6,605 nucleotides of DNA from an uncultured Christensenella sp. (GCA_949293915.1 CASFFJ010000021.1:1-6605); one strand, 5' to 3'. Numbered from the stretch's first letter, positions 1 through 6,409 are shown. The notes: generated by a model not told the origin, from the letters alone. Made by a program: numbers and translations.

Positions 1-932
1 CAACAATAACAATCACATTCATCATCAAGGGGCGTGAAATCTTCCTTATATTTTGCGTTCTTTAAAACCACTTTACCCTTACTGGTCATTGCTAGACCAT
101 TGCGTGCCACACGCGTTTGAAGTACGCAGTCAAACATATCTATCCCACGCTCTACACTCTCAAAAATATAATCTGGCGTACCTACTCCCATAAGATATCG
201 TGGCATATTATCTGGATAATGCGGTTGCATAACATCAAGCATTTTTATCATTACATCTTTTGGTTCGCCAACAGACAAGCCACCTATTGCTATACCGCAT
301 TTGCAATATTTTTTTGTTTCTTCTAAACTTTTTAAACGCAAATCTTCATAAAAATTACCTTGTACGATAGGGAAAAGCATTTGTTTAGGATTTTGATGAT
401 AATCACAACAGCGCTTTAACCAATCAAGCGTGCGCATCATTGCTTTTTCTGCCTCACTGTGAGTTATTCCATAATCACTGCACACATCAAACGCCATAAT
501 AATATCAGCTCCAAGATTGTTCTCGATTTCAATTGCTTTTTCTGGACTGAAAAACATTTTTTCGCCACTCAAATGATTTTTAAATTCAACGCCATCATCA
601 CTGATTTTGCGAATATCTGCCAGAGAAAACACTTGAAAACCACCACTATCAGTGAGCATTGGACGATTAAAATTCATAAATTTGTGCAGTCCACCCGCTT
701 TGGCAATAAGTTTGTCTCCTGGACGAATATGCAAGTGATAAGTGTTTGCTAAAATTATTTGTGCTTCAACATTGTATAAGTCTTCATTTGTAAGTGATTT
801 AACTGTTGCAAGCGTGCCAACTGGCATAAAAATTGGCGTGTAAATATCGCCATGTGGCGTATGTAATACTCCTGTTCTTGCCCCACAGTTTTTATCAATA
901 TGTAAAACTTCGTAACTAAAATATTCGCTCAT
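1..932 (-). CDS. tgt: tRNA-guanine(34) transglycosylase Tgt, 3' end missing
   Basis: Tgt exchanges G34 for preQ1 in tRNAs with GUN anticodons (Asp, Asn, His, Tyr), the step before QueA in queuosine synthesis; it is cytosolic. The frame is open from ATG 932 to the window edge, giving 310 complete codons of a family usually about 370-380 long. Visible motifs: TDSGGFQ with catalytic D95; MAFDVC with D149 and C151; PIVQG with Q191; GGLSVGE at 217-223; FDCVLQTR with the nucleophile D268; RNG soon after; and the start of the zinc site, ECDCYC, with C306 and C308. The final two bases are TG, which fits Cys at 311 as the next zinc ligand. The expected His ligand lies outside the window. GGLSV, with Val rather than the Gly of queuine-using enzymes, suggests preQ1 use (inference). 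The Shine-Dalgarno sequence is AAAAGGA, about 4 bases before ATG. Oddity: the usual DEC reads DVC. A 98-base A+T-rich gap separates it from queA. Confidence 0.97.
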   Translation of the reverse strand, partial: MSEYFSYEVLHIDKNCGARTGVLHTPHGDIYTPIFMPVGTLATVKSLTNEDLYNVEAQIILANTYHLHIRPGDKLIAKAGGLHKFMNFNRPMLTDSGGFQVFSLADIRKISDDGVEFKNHLSGEKMFFSPEKAIEIENNLGADIIMAFDVCSDYGITHSEAEKAMMRTLDWLKRCCDYHQNPKQMLFPIVQGNFYEDLRLKSLEETKKYCKCGIAIGGLSVGEPKDVMIKMLDVMQPHYPDNMPRYLMGVGTPDYIFESVERGIDMFDCVLQTRVARNGLAMTSKGKVVLKNAKYKEDFTPLDDECDCYC

Positions 933-1030
933 TTTTTCCTTTTTATGAATAGATTTTTAAAAATAATTTTTATTTAAATATAATTAAAATTTATATGTTT
1001 TTTGTTTTAATCTCATTAATAATAATTATA
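933..1030 (-). other. A+T-rich queA-tgt spacer / tgt leader
   Basis: This is the only sizeable gap in the operon downstream of the promoter: 98 bases with only about 8 G or C. It contains several overlapping A/T-only inverted repeats, for example TAAAAAT-T-ATTTTTA, and TATAAA- and TATATT-like hexamers. No -35/-10 pair at good spacing is convincing. No G+C-bearing stem with a T-tract was seen, so it does not look like a normal terminator. It may be a weak promoter for tgt, an mRNA processing site, or plain spacer. No coding frame is evident. Confidence 0.5.
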
Positions 1031-2071
1031 TTAACTAATAAACATAGCGTCACCAAAACTGAAAAATCTATATTGATTTTCGACCGCTGTCTCGTATAAA
1101 TTCATAGTGTTGTCATAACCAGCAAATGCGCAAACTAACATTATCAGCGTACTTTTTGGTAAATGAAAATTAGTGATAAGTGCATCCACCACTTTAAATT
1201 CATAAGGTGGATAAATGAAAATATCGGTTTTATCATCATCTTCGGTCAAAGGCATACCTTTTTGTGCCACACTTTCAAGTGTGCGAACGCTGGTAGTCCC
1301 CACCGCAATAACTCGCCTGTTTTCAATTTTTGCCTTGTTGATACGTTCTGCGACTTCTTTACTCAAATGATAATGTTCGCTGTGCATATCGTGTTTTGTA
1401 ATATCTTCTTCCTTGCACGGACGAAAAGTACCCAAACCTACATCAAGGGTAAGTTCTAATATCTCAACCCCCATATCTTGTATTTTTTGCAATAATTCTG
1501 GTGTGAAATGAAGTCCGGCAGTTGGTGCTGCCGAACTGCCAAGCACTTTATTATAAACAGTTTGATAGCGTTCTTTGTTTTTCAGTTTTTTATGAATATA
1601 ATGTGGCAAAGGCATACTGCCAACGCGATTTAAAATATCTTCGAATACGCCATCAAATTTAAAACGCATAATCCTATTACCATCATCTTTGACTGACAAT
1701 AATTCACACGACAATTCATCGCTTATTGTTAAAGTCTGTCCAATTTTTACGCGTTTAGCAGGTTTTAATAATACTTCCCAATCGGTTAGATTAATTCGAG
1801 TTAAAAGTAAAATTTCAACTAATGCTCCCGTACTTTTCTTAGCGGACAGTCGTGCTGGCAAAACACGAGTGTTATTTACCACTAAAACATCACCTTTTAC
1901 TAAAAAATCTGTGATATCCTTAAATTGTCTGTGCAGTGTAGTATTAGTTTTTCTGTCAAAAACCATTAACCTACTCTCATCACGTTTATCGAGTGGAGTT
2001 TGCGCTATAAGTTCGTTTGGCAGATAATAATCATAACTTGACAATCGTTTAAAATCAATCTTTGCCTTCAT
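1031..2071 (-). CDS. queA: S-adenosylmethionine:tRNA ribosyltransferase-isomerase QueA
   Basis: QueA transfers and isomerises the ribosyl part of S-adenosylmethionine onto preQ1 in tRNA, giving epoxyqueuosine at position 34. It works directly after Tgt, encoded next in the operon. From ATG 2071 it has 346 residues, a normal length. Family signatures, numbered from this start: YDYYLP near 14-18, NNTRVLPARL near 66-75, SSAAPTAGLHF near 179-189, GLGTFRP near 212-218, VGTTSVRTLES near 257-267, DALITNFHLPKSTL near 296-309, and FGDAMFI at the C terminus. Three consecutive in-frame ATGs occur (2077, 2074, 2071). The Shine-Dalgarno GAGGA ends directly before the first and lies 6 bases before the third, so 2071 is chosen. 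The start overlaps the end of ruvB by 17 bases, suggesting translational coupling. Minor differences from the sequences I recall: LDVG where LHVG is usual, and YPPY where YPGY is usual. Confidence 0.97.
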   Translation of the reverse strand: MKAKIDFKRLSSYDYYLPNELIAQTPLDKRDESRLMVFDRKTNTTLHRQFKDITDFLVKGDVLVVNNTRVLPARLSAKKSTGALVEILLLTRINLTDWEVLLKPAKRVKIGQTLTISDELSCELLSVKDDGNRIMRFKFDGVFEDILNRVGSMPLPHYIHKKLKNKERYQTVYNKVLGSSAAPTAGLHFTPELLQKIQDMGVEILELTLDVGLGTFRPCKEEDITKHDMHSEHYHLSKEVAERINKAKIENRRVIAVGTTSVRTLESVAQKGMPLTEDDDKTDIFIYPPYEFKVVDALITNFHLPKSTLIMLVCAFAGYDNTMNLYETAVENQYRFFSFGDAMFIS

Positions 2072-3089
2072 CATCATTCCTCATACTGCTAGGCACAGGT
2101 AATCCAAAATGTTCGTACGCTGAATGTGTAACCATTCTGCCACGATTGGTTCGTACAACAAAGCCTAATTGCAATAAATATGGCTCAACCACATCTTCGA
2201 TAGTAGAAACTTCTTCATTGCAAGTGGCAGACAAAGTCTCTAAGCCTACTGGCCCACCATCAAATTTATCTATCATAGTATGCAAAATGCGTTTATCTAT
2301 AGTGTCAAGCCCTAAATCATCAACATCCATTAATTCTAGTGCTTTTTTTGCATCTGAAATGGTAATAGTGTCTCTATCTTCTACTTGAACATAGTCACGT
2401 ACACGTTTAAGCAATCTATTGGCAATTCGTGGCGTGCCACGACTACGCTTAGCAATCTCTTTTGTTGCATCAAGCTCGATATTGACAGATAAAATTTTAG
2501 CTGACCTAGTTAAAATTTGTGAAATCTCATCAACTGAATACAACTCTAAGCGTGCAGTTATACCAAATCTATCACGCAACGGACTTGAAATATTGCCCGC
2601 CTTGGTGGTAGCACCAATGAGCGTAAATGGTTGAATTTTTAATCGCATACTGCGTGCGCTTGGACCTTTACCTACGATAAAATCTAATGCATAATCTTCC
2701 ATTGCTGGATACAAAATTTCTTCTACCGATTTACTAATTCTATGTATTTCATCTATAAATAAAACATCATTAGTGCCTAAATTGGTTAAAATCGCAGCAA
2801 GGTCAGCTGCGTTCTCAATGCTTGGACCACTTGTCATCTTGATCTGTGAACCAATTTCGTTAGCAATAATATGACTGAGTGTAGTTTTACCAAGTCCAGG
2901 CGGACCATATAGTAAAACGTGGTCAAGTGCTTCCTTACGTTTTTTTGCGGCGCTGATATAAATTTTTAAATTAAATTTAATCTTCTCTTGACCAACATAT
3001 TCATCAAAAGATATAGGTCGAAGTTTGTTCTCAACCTCGACATCTGTCATAGTTTTTGTACTAGAAATAAACCTATCTCTTTCTTCCAT
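2055..3089 (-). CDS. ruvB: Holliday junction branch-migration ATPase RuvB
   Basis: RuvB is the hexameric AAA+ motor that pumps DNA through the RuvA-bound Holliday junction, with RuvC resolving the product. At 344 residues it is normal in length. In order: LRPISFDEYVGQ (23-34); Walker A GPPGLGKT (62-69); Walker B LFIDE (110-114); sensor 1 GATTKAG (159-165); arginine finger R174 in LRDRFG; sensor 2 RGTPRIANRLLKRV (217-230, R221); then a winged-helix DNA-binding domain with GPVGLETL (279-286), TIEDVVEPYLLQ (296-307) and RTNRGR (313-318). The usual RTPRGR has Asn for Pro here; otherwise the key residues are intact. The start ATG has Shine-Dalgarno AGAGG 5 bases upstream. It lies 11 bases after ruvA, and its TGA stop lies inside queA, so the genes are probably co-translated. 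Confidence 0.98.
   Translation of the reverse strand: MEERDRFISSTKTMTDVEVENKLRPISFDEYVGQEKIKFNLKIYISAAKKRKEALDHVLLYGPPGLGKTTLSHIIANEIGSQIKMTSGPSIENAADLAAILTNLGTNDVLFIDEIHRISKSVEEILYPAMEDYALDFIVGKGPSARSMRLKIQPFTLIGATTKAGNISSPLRDRFGITARLELYSVDEISQILTRSAKILSVNIELDATKEIAKRSRGTPRIANRLLKRVRDYVQVEDRDTITISDAKKALELMDVDDLGLDTIDKRILHTMIDKFDGGPVGLETLSATCNEEVSTIEDVVEPYLLQLGFVVRTNRGRMVTHSAYEHFGLPVPSSMRNDDEGKD
2078..2082 (-). promoter_or_regulatory. Shine-Dalgarno sequence of queA, decides start
   Basis: GAGGA on the minus strand lies inside the last codons of ruvB. It touches ATG 2077 (spacing 0), is 3 bases from ATG 2074 and 6 bases from ATG 2071. Only the third has normal spacing, so initiation at 2071 is preferred, with 2074 less likely. 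Confidence 0.7.
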
Positions 3090-3100
3090 ATACGCCTCTT

Positions 3101-3700
3101 TTAATCATTGAGATTATGCAGTGCCTTAGCCACAATCATCTCTGCTGTGTCGTTCTTTTCTGCGCATTGTTTTGCTAATTCCATTGCTTTATTTTTAGAT
3201 AATCCAAGCGATGTCAACACCACCACTGCATCTTCAATTGATTGGTTAATCTCAATAGCAGATTTCAAAACATTATCATTAGGTAAAATATAATCTAATG
3301 GTTTGATTTTGTCTTTTAATTCTACTATTATGCGTTCAGCAGTCTTTTTGCCAATGCCTTTGCAATTGCCTATTACAGAGACGTCCTCGTTGATAATGCT
3401 GTTTACAATCGCACTCATTCGCTCAGCAGACAATATTTGAATAGCAGTTTTACTGCCTATACCGCTGACAGATATAAGTTGTAAAAATAGGCGTTTTTCT
3501 TCCGGACTGACAAAACCATACAAACTGAGTTCATCCTCACGAACGTGTAAATATGTGTAGATTTTAACCTCTTCATCAACCAAAGGAAGATTAACCATAC
3601 AACTTTTAGTTACCATAATAGAAAAACCAACACCACCAACTTCTACAGTGATGTTGTCATAATCTTTTTCTTTTAAAATACCTTTTATGTAACCTATCAT
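3101..3700 (-). CDS. ruvA: Holliday junction DNA-binding protein RuvA
   Basis: RuvA tetramers hold the Holliday junction in an open square and load RuvB rings on two opposite arms. The 199 residues match the family's usual length of about 200. Domain I (about 1-64) is the OB fold starting MIGYIKG. It contains HVREDELSLYGF, whose E55 and D56 match the acidic pin residues of E. coli RuvA. Domain II has two helix-hairpin-helix motifs: SVSGIGSKTA (about 77-86) and GIGKKTAERII (about 115-125). A short linker (about 134-152) leads to domain III (about 153-199), EDAVVVLTSLGLS, which contacts RuvB. Shine-Dalgarno AAAAGGA lies 4 bases before ATG. The gene begins 9 bases after the ruvC stop and is followed 11 bases later by ruvB. 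I saw nothing abnormal. Confidence 0.97.
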   Translation of the reverse strand: MIGYIKGILKEKDYDNITVEVGGVGFSIMVTKSCMVNLPLVDEEVKIYTYLHVREDELSLYGFVSPEEKRLFLQLISVSGIGSKTAIQILSAERMSAIVNSIINEDVSVIGNCKGIGKKTAERIIVELKDKIKPLDYILPNDNVLKSAIEINQSIEDAVVVLTSLGLSKNKAMELAKQCAEKNDTAEMIVAKALHNLND

Positions 3701-3709
3701 AATGTCCTT

Positions 3710-4195
3710 TTAAATGGAGTTATCACTCATTATAGAACTAGTTTGCATATGTGTGATTGCTACGGCAAGTGCATCTGCGGCATCATCCGGTTTAGGTACA
3801 CTGTTAAGACCTAAAATACTTTTTATCATATATTGAACTTGTTTTTTTTCTGCTCTGCCATTACCTGTCAACGCTTGTTTGATTTGCAATGGTGTGTATT
3901 CAAACAATCTGTCTGTATATTTTTTTGTCGCAACAATCAATACTCCGCGCGCTTCTGCCACTGGGATTGCAGTAGTGTTGTTAGTATTAAAAAATAATTC
4001 TTCAAAAGCAACCTCTGCTGGTTCAAATGTCTCCATCAGTTCACAAGTGGCTTGATAAATTGTGTTAAATCTGTCACTAATCGACATATTTTTAGGCGTA
4101 TTAATTACGCCGTAATCAACAACTTGGCAGTTTTTTGTCTCAATTACGCCATAGCCAATAATATTATATCCTGGATCAATACCTAAAACTCTCAT
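3710..4195 (-). CDS. ruvC: Holliday junction resolvase RuvC
   Basis: RuvC is the dimeric RNase H-fold endonuclease that nicks Holliday junctions symmetrically after RuvAB branch migration. This protein has 161 residues, slightly shorter than E. coli RuvC (173), with the difference at the C terminus. The four acidic metal ligands are present: D7 in LGIDPG, E65 in FEELFF (aligning with the Glu of the usual IEQVF), and D138 and D141 in KPDDAADALAVA. VAEARG (79-84) and TPLQIKQALTGNGRAEKKQV (101-120) are also typical. The site before the start is weak: AGG, 6 bases from ATG. It starts 11 bases after the unknown helical gene and ends 9 bases before ruvA. A RuvC next to yebC and ruvAB is typical of many bacteria and argues against Bacilli. 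Confidence 0.97.
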   Translation of the reverse strand: MRVLGIDPGYNIIGYGVIETKNCQVVDYGVINTPKNMSISDRFNTIYQATCELMETFEPAEVAFEELFFNTNNTTAIPVAEARGVLIVATKKYTDRLFEYTPLQIKQALTGNGRAEKKQVQYMIKSILGLNSVPKPDDAADALAVAITHMQTSSIMSDNSI

Positions 4196-4206
4196 AATTT
4201 ACCTAA

Positions 4207-4794
4207 TCACGCAATAGACTTTAATTGTTCAAGCATAGTGCTAACGCTGTTATATAGTTCTTGAAAACACATTTTATCCTGCTCCATTTTGTTACGCTTG
4301 ATATTATAGTCAGCAATCAAAAGTTCTATTTTATCTAAAATGGTGCGAATAATTTTTACTTGTTGTTTATAACCTTTAATAGTAATAGCGGGCGTGTCAT
4401 CTGTGATTAATGATTTGAATTTCTTACATAGTTCACTAACTTCGTGCTTGTATTCAGTTTTTAGCGAACCGCAATTATTTAATGCTATTTTATAATTGTT
4501 GCACGAACTATTAAATTCGTTATGTACACTTTCTACATCATTATTAATTCTTTTTATCTTGGTCTTATGTGCTGTAAGTGTGTTTGCACGTTCACTCTTC
4601 TTGACCTTGCTAACCTCATTGGATATAATATGTAAATCGTTTTTAAAATCAATCATTTGCTCATAATAACCGCCTAATTGACTGCGATTATCTTCTGCAA
4701 CCAATAACGAATTATTATACAGCGAAAACAAAGCGGATAATTTGTTCCTATTATCATTAAGTTCTCTTAAAATATCATCTAATGTATCAGCCAT
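4207..4794 (-). CDS. uncharacterised helical/coiled-coil protein between yebC and ruvC
   Basis: I do not recognise this 195-residue protein. It is rich in Asn, Lys, Glu, Ser and Leu, contains a single Pro (P135), and has no signal peptide, membrane segment or nucleotide-binding motif. Residues about 1-128 look like long amphipathic helices with heptad-like spacing of Leu/Ile/Val (opening MADTLDDILRELND). A likely break follows at about 131-141 (TDDTPAITIKG), and another helical stretch runs from about 143 to 193. Four cysteines (98, 108, 123, 176) are scattered with no metal-site pattern. Expression is well supported: ATG 4794 has a strong Shine-Dalgarno AGAGGA 7 bases upstream, placed inside the last codons of yebC, and the gaps are 3 bases to yebC and 11 to ruvC. 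Base composition resembles its neighbours. A role with RuvABC or at the ribosome is possible from location only. A coiled-coil adaptor or structural protein is as far as the sequence supports. Confidence 0.85.
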   Translation of the reverse strand: MADTLDDILRELNDNRNKLSALFSLYNNSLLVAEDNRSQLGGYYEQMIDFKNDLHIISNEVSKVKKSERANTLTAHKTKIKRINNDVESVHNEFNSSCNNYKIALNNCGSLKTEYKHEVSELCKKFKSLITDDTPAITIKGYKQQVKIIRTILDKIELLIADYNIKRNKMEQDKMCFQELYNSVSTMLEQLKSIA

Positions 4795-4797
4795 AAT

Positions 4798-5520
4798 TTA
4801 TTCCTCTAAATTGTGAATTACATCTATAACATCATCATTTTCGTTTAATTTGTCTATCATCTTGTCAAAAGTCTCACGTTGATGTTCGTTCAATGTTATA
4901 TAATTTTGTGCTATCATCTCAACACCGGATGAAAGAATTGTATAACCAGCATCTTCAAACGCAGACACTATATCATTGACCGCGTTTGCACTAGGCTCGG
5001 TATAAATTGTGAAAACTTCATCATCTTCACAATCTATTGCATTGTGTTCTAGCGCCAACATCATAGCATCATCAGAATTGAAATTAGATGTCTTTTCAAC
5101 CACGATTTCGCCTTTTGTGTCAAACATATACGATACACAACCAGTTGAACCTAAACTGCCACCAAACTTATCAAAAGCATATCTAACATCACTGCTTGTT
5201 CTATTCTTATTGTCAGTAAAGCATTTGACTACGACTGCGACTCCACCTACGCCATAACCCTCATAAGTTTGTTCAACAAAATTGGAATTGTCTATTTCGC
5301 TATTCTTCTTGATTATACTGTTAATTCGGTCATTAGGCATATTGTATTGTCGTGCTTTTGCAATCGCCATTTTTAACTTACTATTAGAGTCAAGATTGGC
5401 TCCACCCTCTTTTACAGCGACCATTATTTCACGACCAATTTTTGTGAAAATTTTACTTCTCTCTGCATCTGATTTTTCTTTTCTACCTTTTATATTGTTC
5501 CATTTGCTATGTCCACTCAT
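4798..5520 (-). CDS. yebC: YebC/PmpR (TACO1) family protein
   Basis: This is a YebC-family protein of 240 residues, normal for the family. Members were long annotated as DNA-binding regulators (PmpR). More recent work assigns several of them, like mitochondrial TACO1, a ribosome-associated role in relieving stalling at proline-rich stretches. Signatures: GHSKWNNIKGRKEKSDAERS at the N terminus, then KIFTKIGREI; NMPNDRI (60-66) with IIKK shortly after; YEGYGVGGVAV (86-96); TDNKNRTSSDVRYAF (102-116); GSLGSTGCVSYMF (121-133); and DDVIDVIHNLE at the C terminus. The normally conserved GYGPGG loop has Val at 91 instead of Pro. ATG 5520 directly follows the TAA of the methyltransferase gene (no spacer), with GTGAGG 5 bases upstream lying in that gene's end. 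Placement before ruvC is the common bacterial arrangement. Whether this copy acts in translation or in transcription cannot be told from the sequence. Confidence 0.95.
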   Translation of the reverse strand: MSGHSKWNNIKGRKEKSDAERSKIFTKIGREIMVAVKEGGANLDSNSKLKMAIAKARQYNMPNDRINSIIKKNSEIDNSNFVEQTYEGYGVGGVAVVVKCFTDNKNRTSSDVRYAFDKFGGSLGSTGCVSYMFDTKGEIVVEKTSNFNSDDAMMLALEHNAIDCEDDEVFTIYTEPSANAVNDIVSAFEDAGYTILSSGVEMIAQNYITLNEHQRETFDKMIDKLNENDDVIDVIHNLEE

Positions 5521-6231
5521 TTAAACCTCACTTAATTTTTGCATAATAATACTGCCTGCCACACCAGCATTTAAACTCTCAACTAGTGGTGACATACGAA
5601 TTTTTACTTTGATGTCAGCAACTGCCATCATATCAGCACTGACACCTTGCCCCTCATTACCTATTATAACAGACAACCGACCTTTTGGCAAACGAATTTT
5701 ATCAATACTCTCACCAAACATATCCGCAACAATAAATTTATCCGCAATGTCTGCTTTGCTTGAAATAATGTCCGCTTGCGTAACATTGTGCAATCTAGCT
5801 TTTAACGACAACCCTGCCGAACTCCTAATCACTTTCTCACTATAATAATCTGCACAATCAATTAAGTAGATATCATTAAAGCCAAATGCCATTGCACTGC
5901 GTATAAGTGTGCCAACATTGCCCGGGTCTTGCAACCTGTCTAAAATAAGTGAATTGCCTTTAGATTTGATAGGATAAATCTTTTCTCGGCAGATGCAAAT
6001 AATCTTTTGCGGAGTGACTGTTGTTGCAAGTGAAGTTATTTGTCTGTCAGTCAATAATTGAATGTTAGGATAACCTGTCAATGATATATTTGATGTTAAA
6101 GTGTAAACAATCTCAACATCACTATTTAAAATATCACGGCAAAACTTCTCGCCCTCGACCATAAATAAACCATTGTTTCGCCTATATTTTTTGTCCTTTA
6201 AATTCTTAATTTCTTGACTAGTTAAACTCAT
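5521..6231 (-). CDS. SpoU/TrmH-family RNA 2'-O-methyltransferase
   Basis: This is a SPOUT-class methyltransferase that should transfer a methyl group from S-adenosylmethionine to a ribose 2'-OH of rRNA or tRNA. It has 236 residues. The N-terminal part, with KKYRRNNGLFMVEGEKF (14-30), is the L30e-like substrate-binding domain. The knotted catalytic domain has motif 1 LDRLQDPGNVGTLIRSA (97-113, R111 the likely catalytic Arg), motif 2 IIGNEGQGVS (189-198) and motif 3 SPLVESLNAGVAGSIIM (214-230). The RlmB/YsgA-like subgroup is the closest match by eye; the target nucleotide is unknown. ATG 6231 keeps the complete N-terminal domain, and the next in-frame ATG (codon 24) would cut into it. Unlike all other genes here whose start is visible, it has no Shine-Dalgarno sequence. 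A near-perfect promoter ends 6 bases before the ATG, suggesting a leaderless message. It heads the operon and abuts yebC. Confidence 0.93.
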   Translation of the reverse strand: MSLTSQEIKNLKDKKYRRNNGLFMVEGEKFCRDILNSDVEIVYTLTSNISLTGYPNIQLLTDRQITSLATTVTPQKIICICREKIYPIKSKGNSLILDRLQDPGNVGTLIRSAMAFGFNDIYLIDCADYYSEKVIRSSAGLSLKARLHNVTQADIISSKADIADKFIVADMFGESIDKIRLPKGRLSVIIGNEGQGVSADMMAVADIKVKIRMSPLVESLNAGVAGSIIMQKLSEV

Positions 6232-6237
6232 ACTAAA

Positions 6238-6266
6238 ATTATATCAAATTCATTAAAACTAGTCAA
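6238..6266 (-). promoter_or_regulatory. sigma-A type promoter of the methyltransferase-yebC-ruv-queA operon
   Basis: On the minus strand the -35 is TTGACT (6261-6266) and the -10 is TATAAT (6238-6243), separated by exactly 17 bases, with TGA directly before the -10 giving an extended -10. The 23 bases upstream (6267-6289) are T/A-rich with only three G, resembling an UP element. Six bases (TTTAGT) separate TATAAT from the A of ATG 6231, so the expected +1 is that A. All downstream genes are tightly packed, so this is probably the main promoter for the unit. Confidence 0.88.
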
Positions 6267-6280
6267 ATAAACAATACACT

Positions 6281-6314
6281 AAAATAAAAATCTCTTATGA
6301 ATTTCATAAGAGAT
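6281..6314 (-). terminator. palindrome with T-tract, likely second terminator
   Basis: Positions 6290-6314 form a perfect 25-base palindrome: 12-base arms (ATCTCTTATGAA and its complement) around one central base, followed on the minus strand by TTTTTATTTT. As RNA this gives an 11-pair stem with a 3-base loop and a U-tract, like a Rho-independent terminator, although the stem is A+U-rich. It ends about 15 bases before the -35 of the operon promoter, so an operator role is an alternative. On the plus strand no comparable T-run follows the hairpin. Confidence 0.6.
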
Positions 6315-6409
6315 AACAGTATTGCCTTTAGTCAATGATAATATATGTTAGATTCAGCTCCTTGTTTAAAATCAGTTCGTAAGCAACTATATTTTCTTCC
6401 CTAAAAATC
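6315..6409 (-). other. spacer between two terminator-like hairpins, possible small transcript
   Basis: These 95 bases lie between the rplT terminator and the second palindrome. On the minus strand a weak promoter-like pair, TTGTTT (6410-6415) and TATAGT (6386-6391) with an 18-base spacer, could start an RNA of about 100 bases ending at the second hairpin. A short open frame starting from TTG 6411 and ending at TAA 6328-6330 encodes 27 residues, but no Shine-Dalgarno precedes it. An AAGGAG inside the region has no start codon after it. Nothing here is certain; it may be plain intergenic DNA. Confidence 0.25.

Noticed and set aside
117..752. Plus-strand open frames of 69 and 97 codons opposite tgt
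   Set aside because: They lie antisense to a clear Tgt coding sequence, have no Shine-Dalgarno sequence, and encode low-complexity, non-family-like products.
933..1030. preQ1 riboswitch in front of tgt
   Set aside because: Such riboswitches control queuosine genes in related bacteria, but this spacer has almost no G or C and cannot form the required stem or the C-rich loop.
1163..2634. Plus-strand open frames opposite queA and ruvB (about 1163-1459, 1689-2027, 2062-2388, 2419-2634)
   Set aside because: All are mirror frames of well-conserved minus-strand genes; none shows a recognisable domain.
3108..3293. Plus-strand frame opposite ruvA
   Set aside because: Shadow of the RuvA C-terminal domain; no ribosome binding site or promoter.
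4207..4794. Helical gene as a transferred or phage element
   Set aside because: Base composition, orientation, start signal and tight spacing match its neighbours, and no repeats, att-like sites or mobile genes flank it.
5009..5845. Hydrophobic plus-strand frames opposite yebC and the methyltransferase, resembling small membrane proteins
   Set aside because: Their hydrophobicity comes from reading antisense to charged codons; they overlap conserved genes entirely and lack start signals.
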